Below are positions 25,215 to 33,366 of a DNA stretch of 64,000 nucleotides, in pieces. Origin of the DNA: Thalassospiraceae bacterium LMO-JJ14 (GTDB lineage Bacteria; Pseudomonadota; Alphaproteobacteria; Rhodospirillales; Casp-alpha2). Under the pieces are notes generated by a model that saw only the letters and a program-made list of their open reading frames with translations, did not search any database and was not told the DNA's origin. The DNA is taken from NCBI GenBank assembly GCA_021555105.2, contig CP134604.1:1426001-1490000 (forward strand), given 5' to 3'. The position numbers were made by a program, and so were the translations under genes. Numbering within the stretch: position 1 is the first letter of the stretch; every line of letters begins with the position of its first letter.

Positions 25215-26372
25215 ATGGCGCTGGATCCAGATACCTTTAAACAACTGATCGATACGATCAGGCGTTTCGTGGAAACCACCCTGATGCCGGCAGAAGCCTC
25301 CGTCGACGAGAACGACGAAGTCCCGGAACACATCATGGAGGGCATGCGCCAGCTTGGCATGTTCGGTCTGACGATCCCCGTCGAATATGGCGGGCTTGGC
25401 TTGAACTCCGAGGAAGAAGTTCAGGTCTGGTTTGAATTCAGCCGTGCCGCACCGGCGTTTCGGAGTGTCTGCAGCAGTAACAACGGCATTGGCAGCCAGG
25501 GGATTATCATCGATGGTTCCGAAGAACAGAAAAAACGCTATTTGCCGCTGATGGCGACAGGTGAGGTCGTCGGCAGTTTCTGCCTGACCGAACCCGGTTC
25601 CGGATCGGATGCGAAGTCCCTGCGGACGATCGCGCGTCGCGATGGCGGCGATTATGTGATCAACGGCTCAAAACGCTTCATCTCGAACGCGCCGTTTGCA
25701 AAAGTATTTACCGTCATGGCGCGGACGAACGCCGATGACGGCAGCGATGCCGGCGTTTCCGCCTTTTTTATAGATGCCGATACGCCGGGGATCACCCTCG
25801 GCGAACCGTATCGGAAAATGGGCCAAAGGGGCGCCAAGGCATGTGACGTATACTTCGATGACGTTCGCGTACCGGCCAGCACGTTGATTGGCGGGATCGA
25901 GGGGAGGGGCTTCAAGACCGCGATGAAGGTTCTCGATCGCGGTCGTCTTGGTATGGCTGCCGGGTGCGTCGGTGTGGCGCAGCGTCTGATTGAGGAATCG
26001 GTTCGCTACGCGACCGCAAGAAAACAATTCGGCAGCCCTATTGCTGATTTTCAACTGATCCAGGCGATGATTGCGGATTCCGTGACGGATCAATACGCGG
26101 CGCATTCGATGATCATGTCGGCGGCGGCGGCCCGGGATGCGGGGCAGCGGGTCACGAAGCAGGCCTCAATGTGTAAGTACTTCGCGTCGGAAATGGTTGG
26201 CAGGATTGCCGATCGCGCCGTGCAGATACACGGCGGGGCGGGATATATCAGCGAAAGCGCAGTGGAGCGCCTGTACAGGGATGTCCGCGTATTTCGTCTC
26301 TATGAAGGCACTTCGCAAATCCAGCAGTTGGTAATCGCCCGCGACACCTTGCGTGAAATGGTGGAATACTAA
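25215..26372 (+). CDS. Acyl-CoA dehydrogenase
   Basis: A 385-residue FAD-dependent acyl-CoA dehydrogenase. GSFCLTEPGSGSDAKSL (about residues 118-134) is the PS00072-type FAD/substrate motif. The C-terminal region has QIHGGAGYISESAVERLYRDVRVFRLYEGTSQ; the Glu of YEGTSQ is the catalytic base position of short-chain enzymes. Length is exactly typical. It would oxidise the alpha-beta bond of a CoA ester made by the upstream ligase, feeding ETF. It has its own promoter with a palindromic operator, and follows the importer/ligase operon after 94 bases. Confidence 0.93.
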   Translation: MALDPDTFKQLIDTIRRFVETTLMPAEASVDENDEVPEHIMEGMRQLGMFGLTIPVEYGGLGLNSEEEVQVWFEFSRAAPAFRSVCSSNNGIGSQGIIIDGSEEQKKRYLPLMATGEVVGSFCLTEPGSGSDAKSLRTIARRDGGDYVINGSKRFISNAPFAKVFTVMARTNADDGSDAGVSAFFIDADTPGITLGEPYRKMGQRGAKACDVYFDDVRVPASTLIGGIEGRGFKTAMKVLDRGRLGMAAGCVGVAQRLIEESVRYATARKQFGSPIADFQLIQAMIADSVTDQYAAHSMIMSAAAARDAGQRVTKQASMCKYFASEMVGRIADRAVQIHGGAGYISESAVERLYRDVRVFRLYEGTSQIQQLVIARDTLREMVEY

Positions 26373-26424
26373 AGCGCGGCAGGGCCACAGGCGTTGCGGT
26401 TGCGGCCCGGAAGTTTGGGCAGAC

Positions 26425-27822
26425 TCAGACGAAGATGTCTGGTTCGGAGTGTGATTGAAGCAGATTTTTCAGTCTTGTAAGGCTGGTACGCAGCACACTT
26501 TGATCGATGGCGCCATCGGTCACAACCCGCACCGCATTTTCCATTTTAGTCTTGCCAACACGGAAATAATCGCCGTCATTGACCAAGACACCGGCATTCA
26601 TGGCTGAAGAAACGAACCTATCGGATGACCAGTTCGCCGGTAGTTTTAACCAGCCGAAAAACGATCCCGGCCGCGTGCATAACTCGCTCTCGGTGAAATA
26701 TTCCTGTGCGATATTGTTGCGAATATTCGTTTCTTCCAGTGTCATCCGGACAATCCGGTCCGCTTCGCCCGATGTGATCAGGACCGACATTATGTCCGGA
26801 ATGAATGCCGGCGGACACAGAGCCAGGGACTGCAAGGCCCGTTCGACTCGCCCCAGATAAGGTTGCTGTGCAGCGATATACCCCAGCCTGAGAGCGGGAC
26901 TGATGCACTTCGAGACACTGTTCAAATACACCGTGTTTCTTGGCGCCAAAGAGGCAATGGGCGGCAGCCTGTCATGGATCATCCCGGCGGCGATATCGTC
27001 CTCGATGATCACCAGATCATATTTCTCGGCCATTTTCGCGATTTCCATCCGCCGTTCCAGCGGCATGCTCGATGCCGTCGGATTCTGGAGCGTCGGCTGG
27101 AGAACGATGATCTGCGAGATGCCCTTGCGCAGCGCCTCATCGAGGGCATCGGGGATGATACCGTGTTCGTCGGTTTCTATCCCCAGCAAGGAAACCCCCT
27201 GGCTCATGCCGAGCGCGCGTAATCCCGCATAAGTCAGATCCTCGGTCATCAAAACGCCGTCATCCGGGACGAGGGCCTGTACGATGGCGTTCAGCGCAAG
27301 CTGTCCACTGCCGCAAACGAGAACGTTTGCCCCCGCAACTTCGAGTTGATAACGAGACAGCCATTCCGCGCCTTCTTTCCTGTGCGAAAGCAGACCCGCG
27401 GTTGGCCGGAATTTTTGCAACGAGAAAACGGCGCCCCGGTTGACGACTTCCGCCGCGGCGTCGCTGATGATCTTGTCTACGCCATTCACCGGGATGCGGA
27501 AACAGGCGAGATTGGTCTTGTGGCTATAGGCGTTACGGGTTTCTTCGCGTCCTGTCGCTGGTGTTGATGGATTATTTAAGGCGCGGACGAAGGTTCCCCG
27601 GCCCACGGTACTGTCGACCAATTGCCTTTTTTTCAGAAGGTCATAGGCACGATTGATCGTGCCAACGGTCACGCCAAGACGTCGCGCGAGTTCCCGCTGC
27701 GGCAGCAACTGCGTGTAGGCCGGCGTTTCTCCGCTTTCGATCAGTTCGGCGAATGCATTGGCAATTGCCAGATAGATCGGCCCATCGACATTCTTCAGGT
27801 CAATGTCTAGCGCTACGTCCAT
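26425..27822 (-). CDS. MocR-family transcriptional regulator (GntR wHTH plus aminotransferase fold)
   Basis: A 465-residue fusion. Residues about 12-75 form a GntR winged helix (LLPQRELARRLGVTVGTINRAYDLLKKR). From about 110 onward comes a fold type I aminotransferase-like domain (LVCGSGQLALNAIVQAL, LQPTLQNPTASSMPLERR, IIEDDIAAGMI, YLNSVSKCISPALRLGYI). The PLP-binding lysine is present in SVSKCISP. Such proteins sense amino or PLP-reactive ligands and control neighbouring catabolic genes. ATG 27822 has GGGGG at 7-base spacing; a TTG two codons earlier also opens the frame. Shared GTATCAA/TTGATAC elements at the importer, SDR and dehydrogenase promoters make it the likely local regulator (inference). 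Confidence 0.92.
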   Translation of the reverse strand: MDVALDIDLKNVDGPIYLAIANAFAELIESGETPAYTQLLPQRELARRLGVTVGTINRAYDLLKKRQLVDSTVGRGTFVRALNNPSTPATGREETRNAYSHKTNLACFRIPVNGVDKIISDAAAEVVNRGAVFSLQKFRPTAGLLSHRKEGAEWLSRYQLEVAGANVLVCGSGQLALNAIVQALVPDDGVLMTEDLTYAGLRALGMSQGVSLLGIETDEHGIIPDALDEALRKGISQIIVLQPTLQNPTASSMPLERRMEIAKMAEKYDLVIIEDDIAAGMIHDRLPPIASLAPRNTVYLNSVSKCISPALRLGYIAAQQPYLGRVERALQSLALCPPAFIPDIMSVLITSGEADRIVRMTLEETNIRNNIAQEYFTESELCTRPGSFFGWLKLPANWSSDRFVSSAMNAGVLVNDGDYFRVGKTKMENAVRVVTDGAIDQSVLRTSLTRLKNLLQSHSEPDIFV

Positions 27823-28009
27823 TCTCAAGCCCCCTTATCTTTGAACATGCACTCAAAAAGGCGATGACATAAAGCCCTTTGGATTCACTGCAGAGCGGGA
27901 CGCCATGATCTGGCGTTCTGTCCAGGATTTCCAATTGCAACGGCGGTTCTGTATGCGGCAAGTTCCAGGGTTGGGGCGTTGAGAATATATCATTGTTTTA
28001 AAAGCGTTT

Positions 28010-28828
28010 TTAAGAATTTTCCAGGGTTTGCAGATACCCTGCGCCGCCGGACAGATACCTGCCGCCATCGACGGGAATGACCGTGCCTGTGACGAATGCG
28101 CATAATTCTGACGAAAGCGTCAGCGCCATGTTGGCAACATCCTGTTTTGTGCCGAATCGGCCCATGGGAATAACCGAAAGCATGTGTGATTTTGCCTCGG
28201 CTGTCGGCGCTATCCGTTCGAGTCCCTCCGTGCCTTCTATCGGCCCCGGCATGATTGAATTCACTCGAAGCCCTTCAGCGCCCCATTCAATTGCCAAAAC
28301 CCGGGTCAACATATCGACTCCGGCTTTCGCGGCGCAGACATGCGCCTGGTGACTGGTCGGGTTCACTGACTGAGGGGCGGAAACGTTGATGACCGAAGCA
28401 CCGGGGCGGCGTAAGAAACGATGCGCGAGCCGCAGAACATTGAAGCTGCCGATCAGGTCAATGTCGACAACAGCCTTGAAGGCATTAGTAGACATTCCGG
28501 TTGCGGTGGCAAAGAAGTTGCCCGCTGCACCCGATACAAGCACATCGATGTCGCCAAATTCTTTGTGGCTTGCTTGGAGAGCGGCCTCCACTGCCGCTGC
28601 ATCGCGCACGTCGGCCGCCACGCCGAACGCTTTTCCGCCATGCACCTGAAGTGCGTTGACGGCAGCATCAACCCGATCCTTGTTGCGGCTGATAAGGGCA
28701 ACGTCGGCACCGCACTTCGCGAACGCCTCGGCGATTCCGAAGTTAATTCCGGTGCTTCCTCCGGAAACAAAAACATGCCGCCCGGTAAAATCGAACAGCT
28801 CCTCGGCCGGTTCAGTGATCCTGTTCAT
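28010..28828 (-). CDS. SDR family oxidoreductase, 2,4-dienoyl-CoA reductase-like
   Basis: A 272-residue short-chain dehydrogenase. The cofactor loop VSGGSTGINFGIAEAF (about residues 20-35) is the GxxxGxG variant used with NADP(H). The usual YxxxK is replaced by HVCAAKAGVDMLTR with Lys but no Tyr, and VNSIMPGPIEGTEGLERI follows. Loss of the Tyr, the TEG motif and the PVDGGRYLSGG ending match the peroxisomal-type 2,4-dienoyl-CoA reductase group. That fits a set of CoA-ester oxidation genes. It is transcribed leftward from the AT-rich promoter region 28829-29140, which carries TTGATAC-type elements. Reduction of an unsaturated CoA intermediate is the likely role. Confidence 0.85.
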   Translation of the reverse strand: MNRITEPAEELFDFTGRHVFVSGGSTGINFGIAEAFAKCGADVALISRNKDRVDAAVNALQVHGGKAFGVAADVRDAAAVEAALQASHKEFGDIDVLVSGAAGNFFATATGMSTNAFKAVVDIDLIGSFNVLRLAHRFLRRPGASVINVSAPQSVNPTSHQAHVCAAKAGVDMLTRVLAIEWGAEGLRVNSIMPGPIEGTEGLERIAPTAEAKSHMLSVIPMGRFGTKQDVANMALTLSSELCAFVTGTVIPVDGGRYLSGGAGYLQTLENS

Positions 28829-28932
28829 TTCATTAATGTCTCCAGATACTTAGTGGCGGAGTACACATTTCAGGTGCCAAATGGCAAATAATGAATACTA
28901 GCACTCGGTTCAAAATGTATCACGATATAATA

Positions 28933-28945
28933 TATCAAATTGATA
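28933..28945. promoter_or_regulatory. Palindrome TATCAA-A-TTGATA between SDR and second acyl-CoA dehydrogenase
   Basis: Two perfect 6-base arms around one base in a very AT-rich divergent promoter, about 105 bases upstream of the leftward SDR gene. It is close in sequence to the operator at 25148-25162 and contains the TTGATAC word found elsewhere in the cluster. Candidate MocR operator. Confidence 0.45.
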
Positions 28946-29117
28946 CTGTATATTGGCTTTCTACGAAATGCCGATCTTGCAGGGATAGTACTCAGAATTC
29001 CTTGTCCAGGTGTCTATAAACAAGAAATATCCGGCTTAATAGCCAAATTGGAGGGGGAAACAGCTAAATTCATGTTCTGTAAAATTGTTCATTAAGCTAC
29101 AGTACATTAATAATAAA

Positions 29118-29124
29118 TTGATAC
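29118..29124. promoter_or_regulatory. TTGATAC half-site just upstream of the second acyl-CoA dehydrogenase
   Basis: TTGATAC lies 17-23 bases before the ATG at 29141, near the ribosome binding site GGAGG (29130-29134). It repeats the arm of the palindrome at 28933-28945 and could let a regulator block transcription. Confidence 0.3.
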
Positions 29125-29140
29125 CATTCGGAGGAAGCAA

Positions 29141-30304
29141 ATGATTGATCCGGTAGACGCGCTCAACAGCGATGAAATTCAAGAATTACACCAGATCGCG
29201 GTGCAGGAGTTCCGTCCCCGTGGCAGGGCGTATGATGAAAATGCGGATATGCCGATGGAGAATTTGCAAACCTTGTTTGAGCGGGGCTGGCTGATGGCCG
29301 TGGTACCCGAAGAACTGGGCGGCAGGGGCATGAATCTGACTACGGACGACCCTTCGACGTTTCTGCAAGCCGTTCGGGTTGTCGCCCGCGGCTGCAGCGG
29401 CACGGCGCATTGTTTTCAATTGCAAAATCATGCGCTGTGGCAGGTCGTTGAATTCGGCACACCCGACCAGATTGATCGATATGTCAGGCCGGGTAAGGAC
29501 AAGATGATGCTGGTTTCCGCGGTCGGGTCCGAAGCAAAGCGCAGGCACATGTATATGATGAACACGACAGCCAGAAAGGTCGATGGCGGTTTCATCGTGC
29601 ATGGGGAAAAGAACTACGCGACCAATGGCCCGACCATGTCCTACGCCATTATCTATGCCGCGCTAGAGGGGGTCGATGATTACCTGAAAAACCATCAGAT
29701 GTTCTTGATCGAACCCGACATGGAAGGGGTGAGCGTCGATCTGGATTGGTATCGTCCGGCTGGCATGCGTTGCGCTTCCAGCCCGATCATTACACTCGAT
29801 AATGTCTTTATCGAAGACCGCAACGTGCTTGGGGCGCCGGGAGATTATCCGAAGTCCCGGTTGCAGGGAAAATTCCATCTGGGTTTCGCCGCCAATTATC
29901 TGGGTACGGCGGAGGGGATGTATCAGTGGTATCTGGAATACGTCGGCGGGCGCGGCAAGGGTAAGGACGGCATTATCCAGATGCGCACAGGGGAAATGGC
30001 TATTTCTCTAATGGCGGCTGAGTCGCTGTTCCACGATGCTATCCGTGCGTGGAAAACCAAATCAGTCGCTGAAGCCGAGTTGATCTCCATTGCGGCCAAG
30101 TCCATGGCGGCACAAGTGGCATTTGAAATTTCACACAAAATTATCCACGCATCGGGATCGACGGCGATGTTCGACGAGTATCCCTTGAACCGATACATTC
30201 GCGATTTGGAAACACATGTTCTGCATGCTGGCCACGACCGTTCCGCACAAATCATCGGTCAGGCTGAATTTGGTGAGTCTTTCGACTCGACGCTACAACG
30301 ATGA
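29141..30304 (+). CDS. Acyl-CoA dehydrogenase-like flavoprotein
   Basis: A 387-residue protein with the acyl-CoA dehydrogenase three-domain layout: N-terminal helices (LHQIAVQEFRPRGRAYDEN), middle beta domain (VHGEKNYATNGPTMSYAIIYA), and C-terminal helices (SHKIIHASGSTAMFDEYPLNRYIRDLETHVLHAGHDRS split across two motifs). It is more divergent than the first dehydrogenase. The usual YEGT catalytic segment is absent, and the end DLETHVLHAGHD resembles DszC/HpaB-type flavin-dependent members. It may therefore act as an N- or C-monooxygenase-like or atypical dehydrogenase. GGAGG precedes ATG 29141. Its 3' end abuts an IS6-family remnant, so a downstream operon partner may have been lost. Confidence 0.85.
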   Translation: MIDPVDALNSDEIQELHQIAVQEFRPRGRAYDENADMPMENLQTLFERGWLMAVVPEELGGRGMNLTTDDPSTFLQAVRVVARGCSGTAHCFQLQNHALWQVVEFGTPDQIDRYVRPGKDKMMLVSAVGSEAKRRHMYMMNTTARKVDGGFIVHGEKNYATNGPTMSYAIIYAALEGVDDYLKNHQMFLIEPDMEGVSVDLDWYRPAGMRCASSPIITLDNVFIEDRNVLGAPGDYPKSRLQGKFHLGFAANYLGTAEGMYQWYLEYVGGRGKGKDGIIQMRTGEMAISLMAAESLFHDAIRAWKTKSVAEAELISIAAKSMAAQVAFEISHKIIHASGSTAMFDEYPLNRYIRDLETHVLHAGHDRSAQIIGQAEFGESFDSTLQR

Positions 30305-30325
30305 CTCGTTGGGACCGACTTATGC

Positions 30326-30436
30326 CACGAGATGGTACGATACTGGTGGAAACGGTTCGGTCCTGTTCTCGCGACGAAACATCGGGATCGCAAGGCGGCG
30401 CTGATGTTTTTGAAGCGCGCTATGAAGCGTTGTTGA
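30326..30436 (+). pseudogene. IS6-family transposase remnant with internal deletion
   Basis: One frame, from 22 bases after the dehydrogenase stop, reads HEMVRYWWKRFGPVLAT and then directly KHRDRKAALMFLKRAMKR before TGA. The first piece matches the N-terminal HExVRxWWxRFGP segment of IS6-family DDE transposases. The second matches the RDxKAALxFLKKxMKRYG segment that normally lies some 50-60 residues further on. The catalytic core between them is missing, as is everything after. No terminal inverted repeats were found. This is a scar of an old insertion and deletion; recognition is by eye. Confidence 0.6.
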
Positions 30437-30446
30437 AATAAAAAAG

Positions 30447-31322
30447 ATGGAGGTTCGCTGCATATCCGACCAAAGAGCGCTGCTTGGCGAAAGCCCAGTT
30501 TGGTCTGCTGCTGATAATGCTGTTTATTGGATTGATATTGTTTGCAAACGCCTTCACCGCACCACTTTTGAGAACGCAGAAACCTCTACATGGGAATTGC
30601 CGAGTCACCCAGGAATGATTGCTATGCGCCGTAAGGGCGGGTTGGTAATAGCGCTTGAGGATGGCCTATATGAATTTTCCCCAGAATCCGGGGAATGCCG
30701 GCTGATTGTCTCCATTGAGGCCAATATAGACGGCAATCGTCCAAATGACGGAAAATGTGACGTCGCCGGCAGGCTGTGGCTTGGGACCATGAATAAAGTG
30801 GATCCAAATCTTGAAACTGGAAGCTTATATCGGATTGATCCAGACTTAACGGTGACCAAAATCGCATCTCAATATCGGGTACCAAACGGCATAGCATGGT
30901 CGCCAAATAATGAGATTATGTATCATGCCGACACAAGAAAGAATGTGGTTTGGGCGTATGACTTTGATTTGCGATCGGGCCGGTTGTTAATGCAAAGGGT
31001 CCTCTTTCATTTCGACCGGGATTCAGAGGGTGGCGTCGATGGAGCGGCGATTGACAAGGAAGGGGGGTATTGGGCGGCAATGTATGGCGGGGGGCGGGTT
31101 ATTCGTAGGTTGCCCAACGGAAAAGCTGTACAGGTTATTCATTTGCCAGTTACTCAGCCGACTATGCCCGCATTTGGTGGCCCAGATATGACGACATTAT
31201 TCATAACTTCGGCACGCCAGAAACTCAGCGATCAAGTGTTATCCGAGCAACCTATGGCAGGGGGTTTGCTGGCCGTTTCGACAGGCATCAAGGGAAGCCC
31301 CGTGTATTCTTTCGGCGGCTAA
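30447..31322 (+). CDS. SMP-30/gluconolactonase/LRE family protein
   Basis: A 291-residue six-bladed beta-propeller of the SMP-30 family. LGESPVWSAADNAVYWIDI near the N-terminus carries the metal-binding Glu. RPNDGKCDVAGRLWLGTM (about residues 97-114) and YRVPNGIAWSPNNEIMYHADT (about 143-163) carry the conserved Asn residues. GGVDGAAIDKEGGYWAAMYGGG carries the metal-binding Asp. These enzymes hydrolyse sugar lactones (gluconolactonase, arabinonolactonase). Composition is more AT-rich than the flanking operons. It lies between an IS6 remnant and a LysE remnant, so it is probably part of a laterally acquired or rearranged piece. No strong ribosome binding site precedes ATG 30447. Confidence 0.88.
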   Translation: MEVRCISDQRALLGESPVWSAADNAVYWIDIVCKRLHRTTFENAETSTWELPSHPGMIAMRRKGGLVIALEDGLYEFSPESGECRLIVSIEANIDGNRPNDGKCDVAGRLWLGTMNKVDPNLETGSLYRIDPDLTVTKIASQYRVPNGIAWSPNNEIMYHADTRKNVVWAYDFDLRSGRLLMQRVLFHFDRDSEGGVDGAAIDKEGGYWAAMYGGGRVIRRLPNGKAVQVIHLPVTQPTMPAFGGPDMTTLFITSARQKLSDQVLSEQPMAGGLLAVSTGIKGSPVYSFGG

Positions 31323-31460
31323 TTATAGTCTGCTCAGGGTCATAAGCGGAAAAGTACGGATGGCCAAAGGTTCGGCTAGTTTTCGCGAGAAAGCGGACAT
31401 TTCCCGAGAACCGTGAGACGAGTTCTCATTTGTTTGCCAGCACTGCCATTTTAACGGCGT

Positions 31461-31690
31461 CTACTGAACTAGCGTGAAGAACGCGAAGCCATATACAATA
31501 AACGCCCAGCCAGTCGCCAGTTGTACCAGCTTCAACCCACGTTGTGACAAGATTTGACGGTGGAACAGTCGGACTATCACAACGATTATCATGTGGGCTA
31601 GATAACATAATACTGAAAATGTAAGCCCCATGACGGAGACTTGAGGCAGCATTGGTATGCCAGGGTCCAAGAACGGTGGAAATAGCGCGG
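31461..31690 (-). pseudogene. LysE-family exporter, C-terminal remnant
   Basis: The last 75 or so codons of a leftward LysE/RhtB exporter remain: ALFPPFLDPGIPMLPQ (normally AFLPQFVDP), a membrane segment through SVMGLTFSVLCYLAHMIIVV, and a final hydrophobic helix ending FAFFTLVQ. Homology stops abruptly near 31688. From about 31698 the opposite strand is coding sequence of a thiolase. The open frame continues to 32030, but that part is antisense to the thiolase and is not LysE-like. The two genes were joined by a deletion or recombination event. Confidence 0.6.
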
Positions 31691-31697
31691 CTACCCG

Positions 31698-32693
31698 ACT
31701 AGCGTCCCCGGTATTACGGTTAACAGACTTTGCGGTTCCGGTCTCGATGCGGTTGCGACGGCCGCTCGCGGGATTGCTGCCGAGGCCGTGGATCTTGTGA
31801 TCGCCGGCGGGGTCGAGAGCATGTCGCGCGCACCGTTTGTCATACCGAAAGCATCGGCCGCTTTTGAACGTAGTTGCGAAGTTCACGATACGACAATGGG
31901 GTGGCGGTTCGTCAACTCTTTGATGGCTGAACGCTATGGAACAGATGCCATGCCTGAAACCGCGGAAAATGTTGCCGAGGCATATGGAATTTCGAGAGAA
32001 GACCAAGATGCATATGCACTGCGCTCGCAACAGCGGGCGGCAGCGGCATATGAGTCCGGTGTACTTCGAGATGAGATTGTCCCGATTCTGGTGTCAAAGG
32101 GAAAAGGTGCTCAAGCCACAGTGGAAAATGATGAGCACTGCCGCCCACAAACGACCATAGAAGCCCTTGCCAAGTTGCCAACGCCATTCCGTGAAGGCGG
32201 GACAGTGACCGCCGGGAACGCTTCCGGTATGAACGATGGGGCCTGCGCGCTTGTCATTGCATCACAGACCATGATGCAACGCTGCAGGTTGACTCCACGT
32301 ACTCGCATTGTAGCTGCCACAGTAAGCGGAATAGAGCCACGGGTCATGGGTGTTGGGCCGGTTCCAGCGATCAGAAAGTTGCTCCAAAAAACCGGGCTTA
32401 AACTGGATCAAATCGATGTGATCGAGCTCAATGAGGCATTCGCGGCGCAGGTGCTTGCTTCGCTTAGGGAATTGGGGGTTGCTGATGATGCTTCTCACGT
32501 AAATCCAAACGGTGGTGCCATTGCTTTAGGGCATCCTTTGGGCATGAGCGGGGCACGCCTTGTTGCTACAGCCACGGCTCAACTTTGCAGGACAAACGGT
32601 CGCTTTGCTATTTGCGCGATGTGCATTGGGGTTGGGCAAGGGATCGCACTGTTGCTGGAGCGTGTTTCGTTAAAAGAATTAGCGACCCGGTAG
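31698..32693 (+). pseudogene. Acetyl-CoA acetyltransferase (thiolase), 5'-truncated
   Basis: The frame carries a thiolase from TSVPGITVNRLCGSGLDAV (containing the active-site Cys) to the C-terminus: GGVESMSRAPFV, VTAGNASGMNDGA, IELNEAFAAQ, NPNGGAIALGHPLGMSGAR and CAMCIGVGQGIALLLE. The catalytic His residues and the second Cys are present. About the first 80 residues of a normal 390-residue thiolase are missing, and an in-frame TAG lies at 31683-31685. Gene finders may call a 301-residue protein from ATG 31788, which would lack the active-site Cys. It is a truncated, most likely inactive degradative thiolase. Confidence 0.75.
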
Positions 32694-33366
32694 GAGCAGT
32701 CGACCTCCAAGGACCGAGAAATATCCTATTCATGAGCCCCCTTTGGTTCGCGCCGTCTGAAAGCCAGTTTGATTTGACTGCGACCATCTGCATTCGGTTC
32801 AAAATGATGGGCGGTTTGATGGGGTATGGTTGCGGCAGACCTGCAACTGTTGCTGCCGTGGGAGCTTCCCTTTCACCAGCGCCCTCTTAAGGCGCTGATA
32901 GAAAGGATAACCTCTTATCCAGTGGTTTAAAGTTTCTTCTCATACCCGAAAATGGAACACTGAGGAGATAGATGCGCGATAAACCCGGATACGCGGAAAT
33001 TCGTACAACATGAAATCGGGCAAATTCAATCTTAGTTAGGATGGTCCTTTCATCCCGAAGATGAGCGTTATGCAAAGCTGTTTATCTTGGCCCAATGAGG
33101 AGCAGTCGAACGAGATAGACGCAAGATAAAGAGATTCCGGGGGGATTTGCGTTTTGCTCGTTCGATCCCTTGTTCAAAGCCGTATTGGCAGGTGGTCCTG
33201 TCCCCGGGCTACCAATCTCAAAGTCTCCGACACTGGCGGAACTGGTCGACGAAAGCCCCAGGGGTGCATAGAGCAGGCCGCTCTATGTGCCGCAGGCAGC
33301 TTGCCTCGCGTTCAGATATATTGAAAAGTGCCGCGCTGGATCAAACAGAAATCGGAACGCAATAAC
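32694..33366. other. Gene-free stretch with possible coding relics
   Basis: No intact gene is supported. Two short frames look protein-like but unidentifiable: one ends at about 32931 with LLLPWELPFHQRPLKALIER, the other runs over about 33157-33273 with FDPLFKAVLAGGPVPGLPIS and ends in TAG. An imperfect 19-base direct repeat (GAGATAGAtGCgcGATAAA at 32965-32983; GAGATAGAcGCaaGATAAA at 33112-33130) is also present. The stretch reads as the debris of the rearrangement that truncated LysE and the thiolase. Confidence 0.5.

Noticed and set aside
31691-32030. N-terminal part of the 189-residue minus-strand ORF continuing from the LysE tail
   Set aside because: It is antisense to well-conserved thiolase sequence and shows no LysE similarity.
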